The notes under the pieces: model-generated | Seen by the model: the letters and a program-made list of their open reading frames with translations, nothing else | Databases searched by the model: none | Told to the model about the DNA's origin: nothing | Shown here: positions 16,716 to 26,771 of the stretch, in pieces | Position numbering within the stretch: the stretch's first letter is position 1 | Layout: each line of letters begins with the position of its first letter | Made by a program: the position numbers and the translations under genes | NCBI GenBank assembly: GCA_009841225.1 | Contig: VXMF01000002.1 | Span: forward strand, 315,426-379,425 | Length of the DNA: 64,000 nucleotides | Source of the DNA: Terriglobia bacterium | Lineage (GTDB): Bacteria > Acidobacteriota > Terriglobia > Bryobacterales > UBA6623 | Direction: 5' to 3'

Positions 16716-18617
16716 ATGTTTGCGAGCAGGCTGACCTGCACTGCCGCAGGGCTCTGCGTGCTTGCGGCAGCCGGTCCCCTGACCGCTGGCGCAGAGGATC
16801 CGTATGACCGTTCGTCCGCCACCTTGTTCCTTGGCAACCACTGCAGAACCTGCCACAGCGGGAGCACGCCGGCGGGAGGCTTCCACACCGACAAGTTGCG
16901 CAGCGAGACGTCTTTCGTAGAGCACCCCGACGCCTGGGTCGCGCTCGCGGCCCGAGTCTCGAACCATGAAATGCCGCCGACCGGCGCGCCATCGCCGTCA
17001 TTGGAGGAGCGAACCGCCTTCGTCGCATGGGTCGAGCAAACCTGGCGGAGCCAAGCGTGCGCAGCCGAGCTGCCACTGATGCCCAGCCCAATCAGGCGGC
17101 TGAATCGCGACGAATACAGCGCCACCGTCCGCGACCTGTTCGACATCCAGATCGATGTCAGCGAGATGTTCCCGGTCGACGGCGCTGGCGGGGAGGGCTT
17201 TGACAATGCTGCTGAAACCTTGTTTCTCTCGCCCCTGCTGGCTGAGAAGTATCTCGCTACTGCAAAGTTCGTACTGGATGTTGCGGCCAAGGAGTTCAAG
17301 TCCCGCACCAAGATCTTCGTAGGCCGACCGGGCCCCAATAAGACCGAGGTTGAAGCTGCCAGGGAAATCCTTGCGAAATTCCTTCCAACGGCATTTCGCC
17401 GACCCGTCGACTCGGCAGCTATCGCACCTTACGTCCGTCTGGTGCAGCGGGCACGACGGCGTGGATTGGACTTCGAATCGGCTGTCTTTTTCGGGCTGCG
17501 CAGCGCCTTGGTCTCCCCTGACTTCCTCTTTCACGTGCGGGCCGATGCCAGCTCTCCCGCCTCCCGACAGTATGCGCTGGCTTCACGGCTCTCATACTTC
17601 CTCTGGGGCAGCCAGCCGGACGAGCTCCTGCTTGACATCGCTGCTGCCGGGAAAATGGACGACCCGGCCGTGCTAGACCGCTTGGTACCCCGCATGCTGC
17701 GTAACGACAGGGCTCTGGAGTTCTTCTCGCGGTTCACCGAGCAATGGTTGCGGATTCGGGAACTGGAAGGCACCCACGGCCCCGACCCCGAACTGTTCCC
17801 GGAATATGCCGCTGATGCCGAGCTGCGTGGCGACATTCTGCTCCAGCCCGTGTTTTTCTTCCGAGAGGTCTTTCGCGAGAACCGGTCCGTGCTCGAGTTC
17901 CTCGATTCGGACGGCACCGTGCTGACGCAGCCACTGATCGCACACTTGGGGCTGCCCCTGAAGAAGAAGCAAGACGGGAAGAATCCAAACTGGATGGAAC
18001 TGCCCGAGGGCTCCGGGCGCGGGGGCCTGCTTGGCATGCCGTCGATTTCGGCCCTGGCATCGCACCCGCACCGCACCAGCCCGGTTCTGCGCGGCGTATG
18101 GATACTCGATTCCATCCTCGGCACGCCGCCCCCTGCCCCGCCCCCCGATGTCGCGGAGCTGGAAGAGCCCGGCGAGGGGAAAACCGTCAAATCGATCCGC
18201 GAGCAGCTCTCGGCTCACAGCAGCAGCCCGAGCTGCGCCAGCTGCCACCAACGCATCGATCCGCTTGGATTCGCACTGGAAAACTACGACGTGCTGGGAA
18301 GATGGAGGGACGGCGACAGCGGGGTTCCAGTCGACGCCACCGGCAGACTCCCCGACGGTACCCAACTGGACGGTCCGGCCAGTCTCAAGGCAGCTCTGCT
18401 GGAGCGCAAGCATCTGTTCTTGAGAAACCTAGCGAAGAGACTCCTGGGCTATGCTCTTGGTAGGGGACTGACAGCGTCCGACACCTGCGCCGTGGAATCC
18501 ATCGTGACCCAGGTCGAGCGCCAAGAGTATTCAGCTTGGGCGCTGTTGCGCGAGGTCATACGCAGCGAACCATTCCTCCACGCTGCGGCGCCCTCGCTGG
18601 GTCCGGAGCGACAGTGA
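16716..18617 (+). CDS. DUF1587/1592/1595/1588/1585 cytochrome-like secreted protein
   Basis: 633 residues with a signal peptide. N-terminal CRTCH haem-c motif (about residue 46). Then the conserved block order of the planctomycete/acidobacterial family: DUF1587 (NRDEYSATVRDLF), DUF1595/1592 (FEQWLRIRELE-like region, LSYFLWGSQPDELLL), DUF1588 with a second haem motif CASCH followed by QRIDPLGFALENYD, and DUF1585 at the C-terminus. Function is not established; the haem sites suggest extracytoplasmic redox chemistry. It is 2 nt upstream of the DUF1552 gene, its usual partner. The tRNA-Thr gene lies just upstream on the other strand. Confidence 0.9.
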   Translation: MFASRLTCTAAGLCVLAAAGPLTAGAEDPYDRSSATLFLGNHCRTCHSGSTPAGGFHTDKLRSETSFVEHPDAWVALAARVSNHEMPPTGAPSPSLEERTAFVAWVEQTWRSQACAAELPLMPSPIRRLNRDEYSATVRDLFDIQIDVSEMFPVDGAGGEGFDNAAETLFLSPLLAEKYLATAKFVLDVAAKEFKSRTKIFVGRPGPNKTEVEAAREILAKFLPTAFRRPVDSAAIAPYVRLVQRARRRGLDFESAVFFGLRSALVSPDFLFHVRADASSPASRQYALASRLSYFLWGSQPDELLLDIAAAGKMDDPAVLDRLVPRMLRNDRALEFFSRFTEQWLRIRELEGTHGPDPELFPEYAADAELRGDILLQPVFFFREVFRENRSVLEFLDSDGTVLTQPLIAHLGLPLKKKQDGKNPNWMELPEGSGRGGLLGMPSISALASHPHRTSPVLRGVWILDSILGTPPPAPPPDVAELEEPGEGKTVKSIREQLSAHSSSPSCASCHQRIDPLGFALENYDVLGRWRDGDSGVPVDATGRLPDGTQLDGPASLKAALLERKHLFLRNLAKRLLGYALGRGLTASDTCAVESIVTQVERQEYSAWALLREVIRSEPFLHAAAPSLGPERQ

Positions 18618-18619
18618 CC

Positions 18620-19963
18620 ATGCCTGCCAGTCGGGCCTTGCGGATCTCGCGCCGCGCATTGCTGCGTGGCAGCGGCGTCGCATTGGGGCTACCGTGGCTC
18701 GAAGCGATGGCGTTGGGAAACGATCGGTCGGACCCGCCGAGTCCGGTCCGCATGGCCGCCCTGTACATGCCCAACGGCGCGTACCCGGCCACATGGACGC
18801 CGGCCACAGCGGGTCGCAACTTCGAACTCACGCCAAGCCTAGAGCCGCTGGCCGACGTCCGGCAGCAGGTCACTGTGCTGAGCAATCTGTGGAACGAGCA
18901 GGCCAAGGACGGCGACGGCCATTACGTCAAAGAGTCATCGATTCTGACCTGCGCCAGGATCAAGAAGACACAGGGCGCTGACCTGCGCAATGGGGTCTCG
19001 TTCGATCAGGTTGCGGCCAAGGCGCGCGGACATCTCACTCCGTTGCCCTCGCTCGAACTCGGCGTTACGCCGGTGGCCGTCGGCAACGACGCCGTGGTGG
19101 GCTATACGCGAGTCTATGGTTCGCACATCTCATGGTCGACGCCGACCACACCGCTGGCGCGCGAGCTGAACCCCAGGGCGGTATACGAACGGCTCTTCCG
19201 GGCCGCACATGGGTCGAGCGTGTCCGAGACAGGGCTCGATTCCCTTCTGCTGGACCGCGTACTGCAAGATGCGAAGCGGCTGCGCAAGGGATTGGGCTCC
19301 GCCGACCGGGCCCGCTTGGACGAGTACTTGGCGTCGATGCGCTCCTTGGAGAAACGCGTGCGATGGTCCGACCCGACCGAGCACTCAAACTGGAAGCCCT
19401 TGGCGAAGCTGGACTTGCGCGATGCGCCAGTAGAGCGGCCTTCCAGCCACTCCGAGCACGTGCGCTTGATGCTAGACATGATTGCCGTGGCTTTCCAGTC
19501 GGACACGACCCGGGTGGCGACGTTCATGTTCGGCAACGCCGTTAGCAACGTCAGCTTCCGCTTCCTTGATGGCGTCACATCCGGCCACCATGACGTCTCG
19601 CACCACGCCAATGAAGAGCAGAAGCTGGCCGAATACAAGATCATCAACCGCTGGCACGTTGAGCAATATGCGTACCTGCTCCACCGCCTGGCGGGCATGC
19701 CCGAAGGCCCCAGCACGGTGCTGGACAACTCCATGATCCTGTTCGCCTCGGCTCTCTCGGACGGCCAGAAGCACGACCCGCACAAGCTGCCCGTGCTAAT
19801 CGGCGGCAGGGGTGGCGGTCGCATCGACAGCGGGCAACATCTGATCTACGGCGAAGACCATCCGCTCGCGAACCTCTACATGGCATTGCTGGAAGCTTTC
19901 GGAGCCCCGGTAGAGCGCTTCGCCGACAGCAGCGGCCCGCTCAGGGGAATGCTGGCTTCCTGA
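18620..19963 (+). CDS. DUF1552 domain protein, exported
   Basis: 447 residues. The N-terminus has RISRRALLRG, a twin-arginine signal, followed by a hydrophobic stretch. Family segments include MAALYMPNGAYPATWTP, VLSNLWNEQAKDGDGHY and TFMFGNAVSNVSF. DUF1552 proteins almost always sit directly after a DUF1592-type gene, as here (2 nt gap), so the two products probably work as one system of unknown function in the periplasm. I chose the ATG at 18620, which is just past the upstream stop. Confidence 0.9.
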   Translation: MPASRALRISRRALLRGSGVALGLPWLEAMALGNDRSDPPSPVRMAALYMPNGAYPATWTPATAGRNFELTPSLEPLADVRQQVTVLSNLWNEQAKDGDGHYVKESSILTCARIKKTQGADLRNGVSFDQVAAKARGHLTPLPSLELGVTPVAVGNDAVVGYTRVYGSHISWSTPTTPLARELNPRAVYERLFRAAHGSSVSETGLDSLLLDRVLQDAKRLRKGLGSADRARLDEYLASMRSLEKRVRWSDPTEHSNWKPLAKLDLRDAPVERPSSHSEHVRLMLDMIAVAFQSDTTRVATFMFGNAVSNVSFRFLDGVTSGHHDVSHHANEEQKLAEYKIINRWHVEQYAYLLHRLAGMPEGPSTVLDNSMILFASALSDGQKHDPHKLPVLIGGRGGGRIDSGQHLIYGEDHPLANLYMALLEAFGAPVERFADSSGPLRGMLAS

Positions 19964-19969
19964 CGTCCC

Positions 19970-20425
19970 ATGCGCTGGCTGGCGATCGTTGGCCTACAGG
20001 CGGTCCTGGCAGCGGGCCTGCCGGCCGCGGACCTTACCGGAACTTGGATCGGCACCCTGCCCGAACGCGGGCGGACGCCTGCCAGGGACATCGCGTTCCA
20101 GTTCGTGCAGCGAGGCGCGGCGCTGAGCGGGAAAGCATACAACGATGCTGGAGCGAGCGATCCGATCATCTCCGGAACTGTCTCGGAGGGCCGGGTGAAG
20201 TTCGAAGTCGAGGCTCTCCAGCAATCGGGTAATCAGATCAATATCGTTTTGTACCGCTTCGAAGGCACCATCGATGGTGAGTGGATCGACCTCACCCGGG
20301 AACTGGCCGCGGCCCGTGACGCCTCCAGCGGGAACGACATCCCCGTCCGCCGCGCTTGGGACAGCGACGAGGCAGACCGCAATCGGCGCTTCCACACATT
20401 TCGCCTCCAAGCACTGGTTCGCTAG
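19970..20425 (+). CDS. Secreted hypothetical protein downstream of DUF1552
   Basis: 151 residues with signal peptide (LAIVGLQAVLAAGLPAAD). The mature part starts DLTGTWIGTLPERG and alternates short beta strands (IAFQFVQRGAALSGKAY, IISGTVSEGRVKFEVEAL), a lipocalin-like beta-barrel pattern seen in small secreted proteins beginning 'GTW'. It is 6 nt after the DUF1552 stop, so probably the third gene of that operon. No catalytic residues are recognisable. Confidence 0.7.
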   Translation: MRWLAIVGLQAVLAAGLPAADLTGTWIGTLPERGRTPARDIAFQFVQRGAALSGKAYNDAGASDPIISGTVSEGRVKFEVEALQQSGNQINIVLYRFEGTIDGEWIDLTRELAAARDASSGNDIPVRRAWDSDEADRNRRFHTFRLQALVR

Positions 20426-20495
20426 CTGCGCAAGGGACGACCCAGGACCTGGGCCAGCCCCAGCCCGGAAGTCACGAATGCGATGATACGGCAGG

Positions 20496-23162
20496 ATGCT
20501 GCGGCCCCGTAGATTGATCTGTGGACATGTGGGGCTCCTTCTCGTCCTCGCTGCCGGGCACGCTCCGGGCCAGGCCGGACAGCAAGCGGCTTCAGAGCCG
20601 GACAGCGCCGCGGCGGAGCCGGAAGGCGATGCCGCCGAGGAGTCCGAGAGCGACGGCGCGCAGCGCACGGAAATCAACCTCTTAGGGGAGACGGCCTCGG
20701 AATCGGGCGAGAGCCGGCGCAACGAGAACGTCCAGTTCAACCTCGTCGACAACAACGCTCTCAAGGAAATCAACATCCGCCTCGGCACGACCGCGACGAT
20801 CATCGATGAGTTCACCGTCAACCTGGGCTATTTCGGCTCCGAATACGGAAAGCCCCCGACTCCCCCTGTACACGCCCTGCCCGTACCCTCAGGCGGCTTC
20901 CACGGCGACGCCTACTGGCGCCACAACAACAGCGTGTTCTCGGCGCGTTCGTTCTTTCAGGTGGGCGCCGTCCAGCCCGCCAGGGAAAACCTCTACGGCG
21001 TCAACCTCGCCGCACCGCTGGGTGCCTTGGGCGCAATCACCTTAAGCGCGTCCCAGAACAAGATCCGAGGGAACGTCAACGGCAACGTCCTCATCCCCCT
21101 TCCCGAGGAGCGGACGCCACTGGCCAAGGATCCCGCCACCCGCCTTGAAGTCCAGCGGATTCTGGACGCGTTTCCGGCGGTCTCGCCGAACCGGCCCGAC
21201 ATTGCAACCCGCGCCCACAACACGAACAGCCTGCAGCGGATCAACACCGATTCCGCCCGCATCCAGCTAGACCGCGACAGCGTCGCCGGAGGCAAGCTCT
21301 CGCTGCGACACGCCTGGACGGCCCAAAACGTCGATGCCTTCCAACTGGTCAAGGGCCAGAATCCCGACACCGACAACAGATCCCATTCCGCTCGACTCAC
21401 TTGGAGCCTTCCGCTCGCACCCTCGACGGTTCTCCAACTCTCCGCGGGCCTAGACCGCCTCGGCACCCTGCTGCTGCCGGCGGAGGGCGCGGTCGGCCCG
21501 ATCTTCATGAGCGCCATGGACCTCACGTTTCTGGGACCGTTTCCCAACATCCCGATCGATCGCGCCCAGAACCGCTGGCGGCAGGCGGGCACGCTGCACC
21601 ACACTCGCGGCAACCACCAGATCACAGCGGGCTTCGCCCTGACCCGCTTGCAATACAACGGCGAGGAGCCGGACGCCGGTCGCGGACTCCTTCTGTTCGC
21701 CGCCAACTTCGGTAACGACGCCATCACGAACCTCCGCCTGGGATTGCCAACCCGCATGGCCGTCTCGCTAGGGTCGACCTACCGCGGGTTCCGCAACTGG
21801 TCGAACAGTTTCTTCCTGGGAGACCGCTGGCAAGCCACTAAGCGCCTGACGCTGAACCTCGGCGTCCGCTACGAGCCCTTCACGCGCCCGGTCGATGTCA
21901 CGGGAAAGACCGAGTTGGCAATGGATTCCGACCTGAACAACTTCGCCCCCTCGTTCGGATTCGCGTACCGCTTGCCTGCCGATGCGGGCGTGCTGAGAGG
22001 CAACTTTGCGTCGCACTACGGCGACCTGTTTCCGGTCACCTACGGCCAGGCCCGCCTGAACGCGCCGCACACTGTGACATCGATCTTCATCCGGCCGCCC
22101 CTGGCGAATTGGCGCTCCCTGGTCGATCACTCCAAGCGCGACCCCAACGCCCGCTCGAGCCGGGTCGAGCCCGGCCCGGACCTGGCCGTACCTTACGCGC
22201 ACCAGTACAACTTCAGCTGGGAGAAGCGCCTCGCCGCTGACTGGCGCCTGCAACTCGGATACGTCGGGAGTCGAGCCCACAAGCTGATCATCACGTACTT
22301 TCTGAATCGTGCCCGCGAGCTTCCCGGCGTGGTCTCGACCATCCAGAACATCAATGCGCGCCGCCCCGACCAGAGCATTTTCGAGCACTTGTTCATCCAT
22401 AACGGGTCGCGGGGCTATTTCGACGCAGGACGCGTCACCCTATCAGCGCCGGGCTGGCGGGGCCTGTCACTGAACGCCTCCTACTGGCTCAGCAAGGCTA
22501 TCGACTTGGGGGGCTCCTACACCAACACGGCGTCCGGGCCTGATGCCCGGATCGCTGTTGCCCAGACGGAGCAGGAATCCCAGCGCGACCTGAAGGGACT
22601 CAGCGACTTCGACCAACCGCACGCGTTCCTGCTGCAGGCCAGCTACACGACACCTCGCGGCCTGGCGCCGCACTGGCCAGGGAAACTCCTGAGCAATTGG
22701 ACCCTCTCGACGGTGTCCCTGCTCAAGTCGGGGACGACCTTCTCGGTAGAGTCCGGCTCCGACGGCCCCGGCTTCGGCAACATCGACGGGCGCAGGGGGG
22801 ACCGGCCGATGCTGGTCGACCCCTCGGTGCTTGGACGCGTCATCGGCTCGCCGGACACATCCGAGTCGCTCTTGCCGCGCGGCGCATTCCGCTTTATCGA
22901 CGCGCCTGCCGAGCAGGCTGGCAACCTAGGGCGCAACACTTTCCGCAAGGGCAAGATCGCCAACGTCAACGCCTCGCTCTCGCGCCGTTTCCAGATCGGG
23001 CCGGAATGGTCGATGGAGCTTCGCGCCGAGGCGATCAACTTGTTCAACACGCCGCAGTTCGCCGAGCCGGGCAAGGGACTGTCCTCGCCCAACTTCGGCC
23101 AGATCAACAACACGCTCAACGACGGACGCACGTTCCGGTTCCAGTTGAAGTTTCTCCGGTAG
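20496..23162 (+). CDS. TonB-dependent-receptor-like outer membrane barrel, reduced N-terminus
   Basis: 888 residues. After a signal peptide there is an acidic low-complexity linker (about 30-55: EPDSAAAEPEGDAAEESESD) instead of the carboxypeptidase-regulatory domain found in its neighbour. No clear plug domain follows. The rest is beta-barrel sequence typical of acidobacterial Oar-like receptors: FFLGDRWQATKRLTLNLGVRYEP, NFAPSFGFAYR, YNFSWEKRLAADWRLQLGYVGS, LLSNWTLSTVSLLKSGTTF, RAEAINLFNTPQF and an aromatic/Arg C-terminus. It may import large substrates or act as a porin-like partner of the next receptor. Confidence 0.82.
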   Translation: MLRPRRLICGHVGLLLVLAAGHAPGQAGQQAASEPDSAAAEPEGDAAEESESDGAQRTEINLLGETASESGESRRNENVQFNLVDNNALKEINIRLGTTATIIDEFTVNLGYFGSEYGKPPTPPVHALPVPSGGFHGDAYWRHNNSVFSARSFFQVGAVQPARENLYGVNLAAPLGALGAITLSASQNKIRGNVNGNVLIPLPEERTPLAKDPATRLEVQRILDAFPAVSPNRPDIATRAHNTNSLQRINTDSARIQLDRDSVAGGKLSLRHAWTAQNVDAFQLVKGQNPDTDNRSHSARLTWSLPLAPSTVLQLSAGLDRLGTLLLPAEGAVGPIFMSAMDLTFLGPFPNIPIDRAQNRWRQAGTLHHTRGNHQITAGFALTRLQYNGEEPDAGRGLLLFAANFGNDAITNLRLGLPTRMAVSLGSTYRGFRNWSNSFFLGDRWQATKRLTLNLGVRYEPFTRPVDVTGKTELAMDSDLNNFAPSFGFAYRLPADAGVLRGNFASHYGDLFPVTYGQARLNAPHTVTSIFIRPPLANWRSLVDHSKRDPNARSSRVEPGPDLAVPYAHQYNFSWEKRLAADWRLQLGYVGSRAHKLIITYFLNRARELPGVVSTIQNINARRPDQSIFEHLFIHNGSRGYFDAGRVTLSAPGWRGLSLNASYWLSKAIDLGGSYTNTASGPDARIAVAQTEQESQRDLKGLSDFDQPHAFLLQASYTTPRGLAPHWPGKLLSNWTLSTVSLLKSGTTFSVESGSDGPGFGNIDGRRGDRPMLVDPSVLGRVIGSPDTSESLLPRGAFRFIDAPAEQAGNLGRNTFRKGKIANVNASLSRRFQIGPEWSMELRAEAINLFNTPQFAEPGKGLSSPNFGQINNTLNDGRTFRFQLKFLR

Positions 23163-23388
23163 TGGCCCAGCACCGACTCCGAGCACGGAGAGTGGGTCGC
23201 GATCTCACGGGCCGCGGAGAGGCGTGTCTTTGAGAGGCCGCCCGCGGAGGCCGCGCTATGCAACGAGACAGATAGTGCGGTGCGTCCGGCCTCAAGCGGG
23301 AGGTCGGTTCTGAACCCGCCGTGGTAGCATGTTGCGTAAGTTTTCAAGACCCCACCGGGGTCAATGTCCAATCAGGGGGGGCATTGCG

Positions 23389-26300
23389 ATGCATGCACGA
23401 TTTCTACTCGCGGCGGTCGTCGCGGCACTGTTGCTGGGGGTTTCGCCGATCCTCGCCCAGCAGTCCGGCCTGACCGGCACGGTCAGTGACACCACCGGCG
23501 CCGTCATTGTCGCGGCCGACGTGGTGCTTGCCAATTCGGACACCGGTGTCGAGGCCACGACGCAAAGCAACGAGTCCGGCGGCTTCAACTTCACACTGGT
23601 GCAGCCTGGCACCTATGAGCTGCGCTGCGAGTCCGTCGGATTCAAGACCTACCGCCAGTCGGGGCTGGTGATGGAAACGGGACTGACCAAGACGGTGAAC
23701 ATCCAGCTCCAACTCGGGGAGATCACCGAGACGATCGAGGTGACCGGCTCGGCGCCGCTGCTCGAGACCGAGAACACGACCGTCGGCCAGTTCATCGAGC
23801 GCACTACAGTCGCCCAGATGCCGGTCGGCAGCCGCCAGGCGGGGCAGCTGATCAAGCTGGCGGGCAACGTGACCTTCGCCACCTCGGGCGGCGGCCTTTA
23901 TGACCTGCCCTTCTTCTCCATGGCAGGTGGTCGGTCCCGCAACCAGATGTGGCACCTCGACGGCGGCGTCGTGCAGAACATGGCACTGGGCATCGCCCAG
24001 CTAAACCTCAACCCGCCCGTGGAATCGCTGCGCGAGTTCAAGGTTGAGTCCAATAACTATGCCGCCGAGTTCGGTCGGAGCGGTAACGGCCTGATCATCA
24101 TGAGCACCCGCTCGGGCACCAACGACTTCCACGGAGCCCTGTACCACAACTTCCGGAACGACGCGATCGACGCCCGAACGTTCTTCGCGCCCAGCATCGC
24201 ACCGCTACGCTACAACATCTTCGGTGGCTCGTTGGGAGGTCCGATCAAGAAGGACCAGACCTTCTTCTTCGTCAACTACGAGGGACAGCGTCGCAGCGAC
24301 GGCATCACGGTTGCCAACACCGACGTGCCCCATCCGGCCGAGAAAAATATGGGAGACTTCTCGGCGCGCTCGGGCTTCGATCTGATCGACCCGCTCTCCG
24401 GCGAGCCCTTCCCCATGAACAGGATTCCCGCGGATCGGATCGATCCTCTTGGCAGCGCCTTCGCCCGCCTGTACCCGGATCCCAACGCTCCAGGTCCAGT
24501 GACGGCCGCTCCGCGAGACAACTACGTCAAGAACGTCTCTAACCGGGGTCATTCGGACTTTCTCACAATCAAGATCGACCACAACTTCGGGCAGAAGGAC
24601 CGCATCTCCAGCCGCTTCAGCAACGTCAACGCGCCAGCGTGGCCCGCGTCCGTGTACCCCAACGAGTTCGCCGACTTCCGCGGTTCAAGACAGACTCGCT
24701 CGAACCTCGTCTCCACCTCCACCTGGAACCACAACTTCACCACGACGATGGTGAACGAGTTCCGCTACACGTACGGCAACCGTACCTTCACAACCAGGGG
24801 TCTGGGCACCGGCAGCGGGAAGAACGGGGAACTGGGCGTGCCCAATGTCGACCCGGAATTCTTCGCCACTGTGAACCTGGTCGGCTATACGCGCCTTGGC
24901 GCGGGCAACCAGGAGCGCCTCCAATTGCCCATACGCACTCATCAAGTCGTCAACAACACGTCCTGGTTCAAAGGTGCCCACAGCGTCAAGTGGGGCGTGG
25001 AATACCGCTACTCGCGCAACCAAGACGACTTCAATGCGTCTGCGGGCGGACGTTTCGACTTCAACAACCGGGCAGCTGGGGACGCGTTAGCGCAGTTGTT
25101 GCTCGGCTGGACTACCCGCGGCCAGCTGGTTGACACCGACATTCTCAACACCCGCACCGACTACTGGGGCTTCTACGTGCAGGACAGTTGGAAAGCTACC
25201 GACAAGCTGACCTTGAATCTCGGCCTCCGCTGGGAAGTCGACACGCCCCGCTGGGAGCTGAGCAACAATCAAAGCGGCTTTGATCCGCTTGCTAACAACT
25301 CCGTGTGTAACTGCCCTGGCGTGATGCTCTTTGCCGGCCGCGACGGTCGTGGCAAGTATGCCCACGACATCGACGGCAACAACTTCGGGCCGCGCATCGG
25401 ATTCGCCTATCGCGCCTCGGGCTCCACCGTGATCCGCGCCGGCTACGGGGTCAACTACAACGGCGCTTATGCGCGCGCGGTCCCGTTCACGCAGTTCTGG
25501 ACTTTTTCCCGGACGCTGGACATCAACTCGCCCGACGGTGGCTTTACTCCCGCCTTCATGCTCAGCGAGGGACTGCCGACGGTGCAGCCGTTCACCGATG
25601 CCGATCGCGTGCCCACTTTCGGTGCAACCGTCTCCGGCCGTCGCACCGTATCACCGGACTACATTCAGCAGCACCAGCAGAACGGCTATGCGCAGCAGTG
25701 GAACCTGACCATCCAGAAGCAGCTGCCAGACAACATCCTGCTGGAGGCCCAGTACCAAGCCAACGTCGGACACAAGCTAGGCGGCCAAAACTACAACCAG
25801 AACATGATCCCGCTGGTCGGCGGTAGAGGGCCGGAAACCCAGAGTCAAAACGCGCGATTGTTCCCTCAATACAACGCCGTGTGGGTGGAGAGCCCGGACT
25901 GGGGCAACTCGACCTATCATTCGATGAATCTGAAGGCGGAGAAGCGATTCTCCAGTGGCTTGAGTTACCTCATCAACTACACGTGGTCGAAATTCATTGA
26001 CGACGTCGAGTCCGCCAACGAACTGGGCGGCGAGCAAAACAACGGCTACACGCACTTCCAGCTGCGGCACCTTGACAAAGCGCTGTCGGGCAACGATATC
26101 CGCCATCGCGTCGTGGCAAGCGGAGTTTACGAACTGCCCGTGGGCCGCGGCAGGGCGCTCCCAATCGAGAATCCCGTTCTCAACGGGATCATCGGCGGCT
26201 GGGGTCTGGGCGTGATCGCAGAGTTTCGCACGGGGTCTCCCTACGGCATCATTGAGCAGAGGAACGAAAGCAACACCTTCAGCCATGGCCAGCGACCGAA

Positions 26301-26646
26301 TGTCGCGGGCGACCACGTGCTTTCGGGTAATCGCTCCAAGGAGGCGAAGTTGCTGGAGTGGTTCGACACGTCCCAGTTCACGAGACCGGGCGTGGGAGTG
26401 TTCGGGAACTCGCCGCGCAATGTCTGCTGCGGGCCCGGTTTCGCCGTCGTGGACGTGTCGATTCAGAAGAGGTTCGCGATCACCGAGGGCACGCGGCTGG
26501 AGTTCCGAGCCGACTTCTTCAACATCGCCAACCACGCCAACTTCAGAATCCCCGAGAGGCGCCGTGGCAATTCCGGTTTCGGACGCATCCGCGGCACGAT
26601 CGGTACCGGTCGTCAGACCCAGCTAGGCCTGCGCCTCGAGTTCTAG
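23389..26646 (+). CDS. TonB-dependent receptor, Oar-like, with CarboxypepD_reg domain
   Basis: 1085 residues. Signal peptide; carboxypeptidase-regulatory-like beta sandwich (about 27-105, GTVSDTTGAVIVAADVVL, FNFTLVQPGTYELRCE); plug domain (about 110-220, VTGSAPLLETENTTVGQFI, NQMWHLDGGVVQN); barrel with NTRTDYWGFYVQDSWKATDK, NFGPRIGFAYRASG, INYTWSKFIDD; C-terminus LGLRLEF. The start is ATG 23389 with a ggggggg ribosome site. This is a typical acidobacterial outer-membrane importer of unknown substrate. It precedes the FG-GAP/UnbV gene; a terminator-like hairpin follows. Confidence 0.93.
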   Translation: MHARFLLAAVVAALLLGVSPILAQQSGLTGTVSDTTGAVIVAADVVLANSDTGVEATTQSNESGGFNFTLVQPGTYELRCESVGFKTYRQSGLVMETGLTKTVNIQLQLGEITETIEVTGSAPLLETENTTVGQFIERTTVAQMPVGSRQAGQLIKLAGNVTFATSGGGLYDLPFFSMAGGRSRNQMWHLDGGVVQNMALGIAQLNLNPPVESLREFKVESNNYAAEFGRSGNGLIIMSTRSGTNDFHGALYHNFRNDAIDARTFFAPSIAPLRYNIFGGSLGGPIKKDQTFFFVNYEGQRRSDGITVANTDVPHPAEKNMGDFSARSGFDLIDPLSGEPFPMNRIPADRIDPLGSAFARLYPDPNAPGPVTAAPRDNYVKNVSNRGHSDFLTIKIDHNFGQKDRISSRFSNVNAPAWPASVYPNEFADFRGSRQTRSNLVSTSTWNHNFTTTMVNEFRYTYGNRTFTTRGLGTGSGKNGELGVPNVDPEFFATVNLVGYTRLGAGNQERLQLPIRTHQVVNNTSWFKGAHSVKWGVEYRYSRNQDDFNASAGGRFDFNNRAAGDALAQLLLGWTTRGQLVDTDILNTRTDYWGFYVQDSWKATDKLTLNLGLRWEVDTPRWELSNNQSGFDPLANNSVCNCPGVMLFAGRDGRGKYAHDIDGNNFGPRIGFAYRASGSTVIRAGYGVNYNGAYARAVPFTQFWTFSRTLDINSPDGGFTPAFMLSEGLPTVQPFTDADRVPTFGATVSGRRTVSPDYIQQHQQNGYAQQWNLTIQKQLPDNILLEAQYQANVGHKLGGQNYNQNMIPLVGGRGPETQSQNARLFPQYNAVWVESPDWGNSTYHSMNLKAEKRFSSGLSYLINYTWSKFIDDVESANELGGEQNNGYTHFQLRHLDKALSGNDIRHRVVASGVYELPVGRGRALPIENPVLNGIIGGWGLGVIAEFRTGSPYGIIEQRNESNTFSHGQRPNVAGDHVLSGNRSKEAKLLEWFDTSQFTRPGVGVFGNSPRNVCCGPGFAVVDVSIQKRFAITEGTRLEFRADFFNIANHANFRIPERRRGNSGFGRIRGTIGTGRQTQLGLRLEF

Positions 26647-26673
26647 CGCACGCAGCCAGCCTAGCCGGCTTCC

Positions 26674-26709
26674 CTGGCCCGGCCCGAACGCAAGTTCGGA
26701 CCGGGCCGG
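26674..26709 (+). terminator. Terminator-like hairpin after the receptor gene
   Basis: A 14-bp stem with one mismatch and a GCAA tetraloop (arms 26676-26689 and 26694-26707), extendable by two pairs. It lies 30 nt after the stop codon. There is no clear T-run after it, so termination is likely but not certain. Confidence 0.6.
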
Positions 26710-26756
26710 TTCCCTTGGTGGAGTCCCGGAGCGCTAGGCGAACGGACAGCCCTCAG

Positions 26757-26762
26757 TACAAT
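26757..26762 (+). promoter_or_regulatory. -10 element for the FG-GAP/UnbV gene
   Basis: TACAAT ends 9 nt before the GTG start at 26772. No ribosome site is seen, so leaderless expression is probable. Confidence 0.4.
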
Positions 26763-26771
26763 GCACGCTAG

